The notes beneath the pieces are model-generated. The model ran no database searches and was not told the origin of the DNA. It saw nothing but the letters and a program-made list of their open reading frames with translations. DNA of 42,348 nucleotides from contig JAIECJ010000076.1 in the NCBI GenBank assembly GCA_029068555.1, positions 1 to 42,348 on the forward strand, read 5' to 3'. How positions within the stretch are numbered: the first letter of the stretch is position 1; each line of letters starts with the position of its first letter. Source of the DNA: Lachnospiraceae bacterium. Its GTDB lineage: Bacteria > Bacillota > Clostridia > Lachnospirales > Lachnospiraceae. Positions 40,591 through 42,348 of the stretch are shown here, piece after piece. The position numbers and the translations under genes were made by a program.

Positions 40591-41303
40591 AAAATAATAC
40601 TTTTTAAATTCACAATTTCTTTCTCTGTAAGGGGTCTATAAGCACCCTTTGGCAGATCAGAATCCAGAGACAGGTTTCCCATTGATAATCTCTTCAAATA
40701 TGTAACAGAACCACCGATTGCCTGTACCATCCGCTTTACCTGATGAAACCGCCCTTCCGTAATTGTTAGTTTTATAGTATAGGAATACTCTGACTGAGTT
40801 ATCAAACGCACTTTTGCTGGACAAGTAAGTTCTTCATCACCAATGTCCACTCCATTCTCAAGCATTTTAAGCTTGTCTGGATTTATCTCTCCAGAACATT
40901 CTGCGTAATACGTTTTCTTCACATGTTTTTTGGGAGAAAGCAGATTATGTGCAAGCTCTCCATCATTTGTTATCAACAAAAGTCCTTCCGTGTCCTTGTC
41001 AAGCCTTCCAACCGGAAACAAATTTTTTCCACAGGTATCGGAAAGCAAGTCCATTACCGTCTGGTCATGGGAATCTTTTGTGGCAGTAACTACGTTCATA
41101 GGTTTATGAAGCATATAATAATAGAACTTTTGATAAGTAATATTTTTACCCATATAAGCAACAATGTCCATATTCTCATCTAGTTTGTAATCAGGTCTTT
41201 TCACGATGAATCCATTGACCGAAATATTGCCTTTTTTTATATAGTCCTTAACCTGACTCCGCGTTCCGATCTGCATATCGCATAAAAATTTGTCCAGTCT
41301 CAT
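40587..41303 (-). CDS. RsuA/RluB/RluF-family pseudouridine synthase
   Basis: A 238-residue enzyme with an S4 domain first ([31 protein letters not shown]), then the catalytic core, with [28 protein letters not shown] and [27 protein letters not shown]. The length and spacing fit RsuA (16S rRNA) but RluB-like targets cannot be excluded. The start at 41303 has GGAGG upstream. It is the first gene of the minus-strand run that continues through ygiQ and the SDR. Confidence 0.92.
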   Translation of the reverse strand: MRLDKFLCDMQIGTRSQVKDYIKKGNISVNGFIVKRPDYKLDENMDIVAYMGKNITYQKFYYYMLHKPMNVVTATKDSHDQTVMDLLSDTCGKNLFPVGRLDKDTEGLLLITNDGELAHNLLSPKKHVKKTYYAECSGEINPDKLKMLENGVDIGDEELTCPAKVRLITQSEYSYTIKLTITEGRFHQVKRMVQAIGGSVTYLKRLSMGNLSLDSDLPKGAYRPLTEKEIVNLKSIIF

Positions 41304-41395
41304 CTTCTGCCTCCAAAGCATAATATGTAGTTATGATATACATAATTTTACCAACTCATTTATAAAATATAATAAACATAACCTATGGTGAGTAT

Positions 41396-42340
41396 ATGCT
41401 GCTGAAAACCCTGGTATATCTTTTGCTTATTATTATCATCTTAAGTAATCCGGATGCCACATTTCGATATGCCTATGAAGGATTGTACCAATGGGCAGCC
41501 AAGATGGTTCCAACACTTTTCCCTTTTATGATGATAAGCTCCATCATGGTATATAGTGGCGCTGATTTGGAGCTTGGACATATGCTCACACGCATTTTAA
41601 GGAAAGTATACAAATACAGCAGCTATGGACTGTACGCTATATTTATGGGGTTTTTCTGCGGATTTCCCATGGGTGCAAAAGTTGTGAGCGACCTGATTGA
41701 AAAAAATAAACTAAGCAAACTGGAAGCCACTACCCTGCTTGCCTTTTGTAACAATATAGGTCCAGCATACTTTATGGGAATTATCATTCCAATACTGCAT
41801 GAATGTGGATATCGCAACACAGCATTATTTATATTTGGAATGTATGGAATTCCGGCTGTTTATGGAATGATACTGGGACATCTGCATTTTGCCAAAGATA
41901 GATTGACGGAAATTTGTCATATAGAAAATGAAAATCAGTCCCCTGCAGTTCCGGCACTTTCCCTGGCGTCTATGCTCAAAAAATCTTGCATTGACAATAC
42001 ACAGGCATTAATTGTGCTTGGCGGGTACATAACATTTACAAATGCATTTCGTATATTTCTGGATTTTATGCCTCTATCAGGCAACCATAAAAATATCCTG
42101 TCAAGCTTTCTGGAAATCATCGGCGGCGTTCAGGCAATTTATACAACATCACTTTTACCGCACCAAAAAGTATTTTGGATTATGACAGCACTATGTTTTG
42201 GCGGTGTCTCTTGTATCATGCAGACCAGCAGCTTTCTGGAAAAGTCAGACCTGTCCATTGGTCACTACTTAAAACACAAATTTATCATTACATTTATTTC
42301 AGCAATATATTATTTTGTAATTACAAAACCTAATTTATAA
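41396..42340 (+). CDS. YlbJ-like sporulation membrane protein (nucleoside-recognition/gate domain)
   Basis: A 314-residue membrane protein with about eight hydrophobic segments and gate-domain motifs: WAAKMVPTLFPFMMISSIMV, FMGFFCGFPMGAKVVSDL, and LAFCNNIGPAYFMGIIIP. This is the pattern of YlbJ, an integral membrane protein needed for spore cortex formation in Bacillus, and suggests a spore-forming ancestry. GGTGAG lies upstream of the ATG. It is divergent from the pseudouridine synthase gene and is the last feature of the window. Confidence 0.82.
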   Translation: MLLKTLVYLLLIIIILSNPDATFRYAYEGLYQWAAKMVPTLFPFMMISSIMVYSGADLELGHMLTRILRKVYKYSSYGLYAIFMGFFCGFPMGAKVVSDLIEKNKLSKLEATTLLAFCNNIGPAYFMGIIIPILHECGYRNTALFIFGMYGIPAVYGMILGHLHFAKDRLTEICHIENENQSPAVPALSLASMLKKSCIDNTQALIVLGGYITFTNAFRIFLDFMPLSGNHKNILSSFLEIIGGVQAIYTTSLLPHQKVFWIMTALCFGGVSCIMQTSSFLEKSDLSIGHYLKHKFIITFISAIYYFVITKPNL

Positions 42341-42348
42341 TTCAGACA

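Overview
The window reads as chromosome of a low-GC Gram-positive anaerobe of the class Clostridia, most likely family Lachnospiraceae. The gene neighbourhoods are typical of that group: yggS-sepF, lspA-rluD, rplU-prp-rpmA-obg with the TIGR03960/TIGR03936/RNase G trio, short HisG with HisZ, lexA facing a LysM gene, RecU and a YlbJ-like spore protein. This assignment rests on gene content only; I cannot name a species.

Layout. 1-2.2 kb: the end of an FtsW/RodA gene, methylglyoxal synthase, a D,D-carboxypeptidase lipoprotein and a small P-loop protein. 2.3-7.7 kb: a structured leader, an HlyD-like membrane protein, yggS, sepF, aroB, lspA and a pseudouridine synthase. 7.8-8.5 kb: a cytidylate-kinase-like protein. 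8.5-10.9 kb: the most unusual region, described below. 10.9-14.5 kb: an ECF sigma factor with a membrane protein and an ABC exporter. 14.6-15.7 kb: a tiny zinc-ribbon protein and a DUF4261 protein. 15.7-17.8 kb: a small accessory patch with an ORF-deleted group II intron behind a terminator, a Panacea-type antitoxin under a palindromic operator and a long imperfect palindrome. 17.8-21.7 kb: an AI-2E-family permease, a tyrosine recombinase, and a LysM protein divergent from lexA across LexA-box candidates. 21.7-41.3 kb, minus strand: rsfS-yqeK-nadD-yhbY-obg, rpmA-prp-rplU, RNase G, the radical SAM pair, a GH25 lysozyme, hisZGDB, recU, two pseudouridine synthases, a membrane protein, an SDR and YgiQ. 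41.4 kb to the end: a YlbJ-like protein.

Main discovery. Three tandem tRNA-shaped RNAs (8801-8892, 8968-9083, 9124-9241) lie directly upstream of, and apparently in the same transcript as, a DUF2828 protein with a C-terminal von Willebrand A domain, an architecture resembling Ro60/Rsr. Two of the RNAs are complete canonical tRNA cloverleafs (Asn-like GUU and Ile-like GAU) whose anticodon stem is interrupted by a 43-44 nt arm. All three carry the same core: a 7-bp hairpin with a GNCA loop, two covarying base pairs, then NNNCAGCAA. A degenerate copy of the same arm sits in the leader of the protein gene just before its ribosome binding site. I infer a Ro/Y-RNA-like ribonucleoprotein with tRNA-mimic RNAs and possible autoregulation. 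Upstream, 8527-8743 holds further hairpins presenting AAGGA in their loops and a 15-bp inverted repeat.
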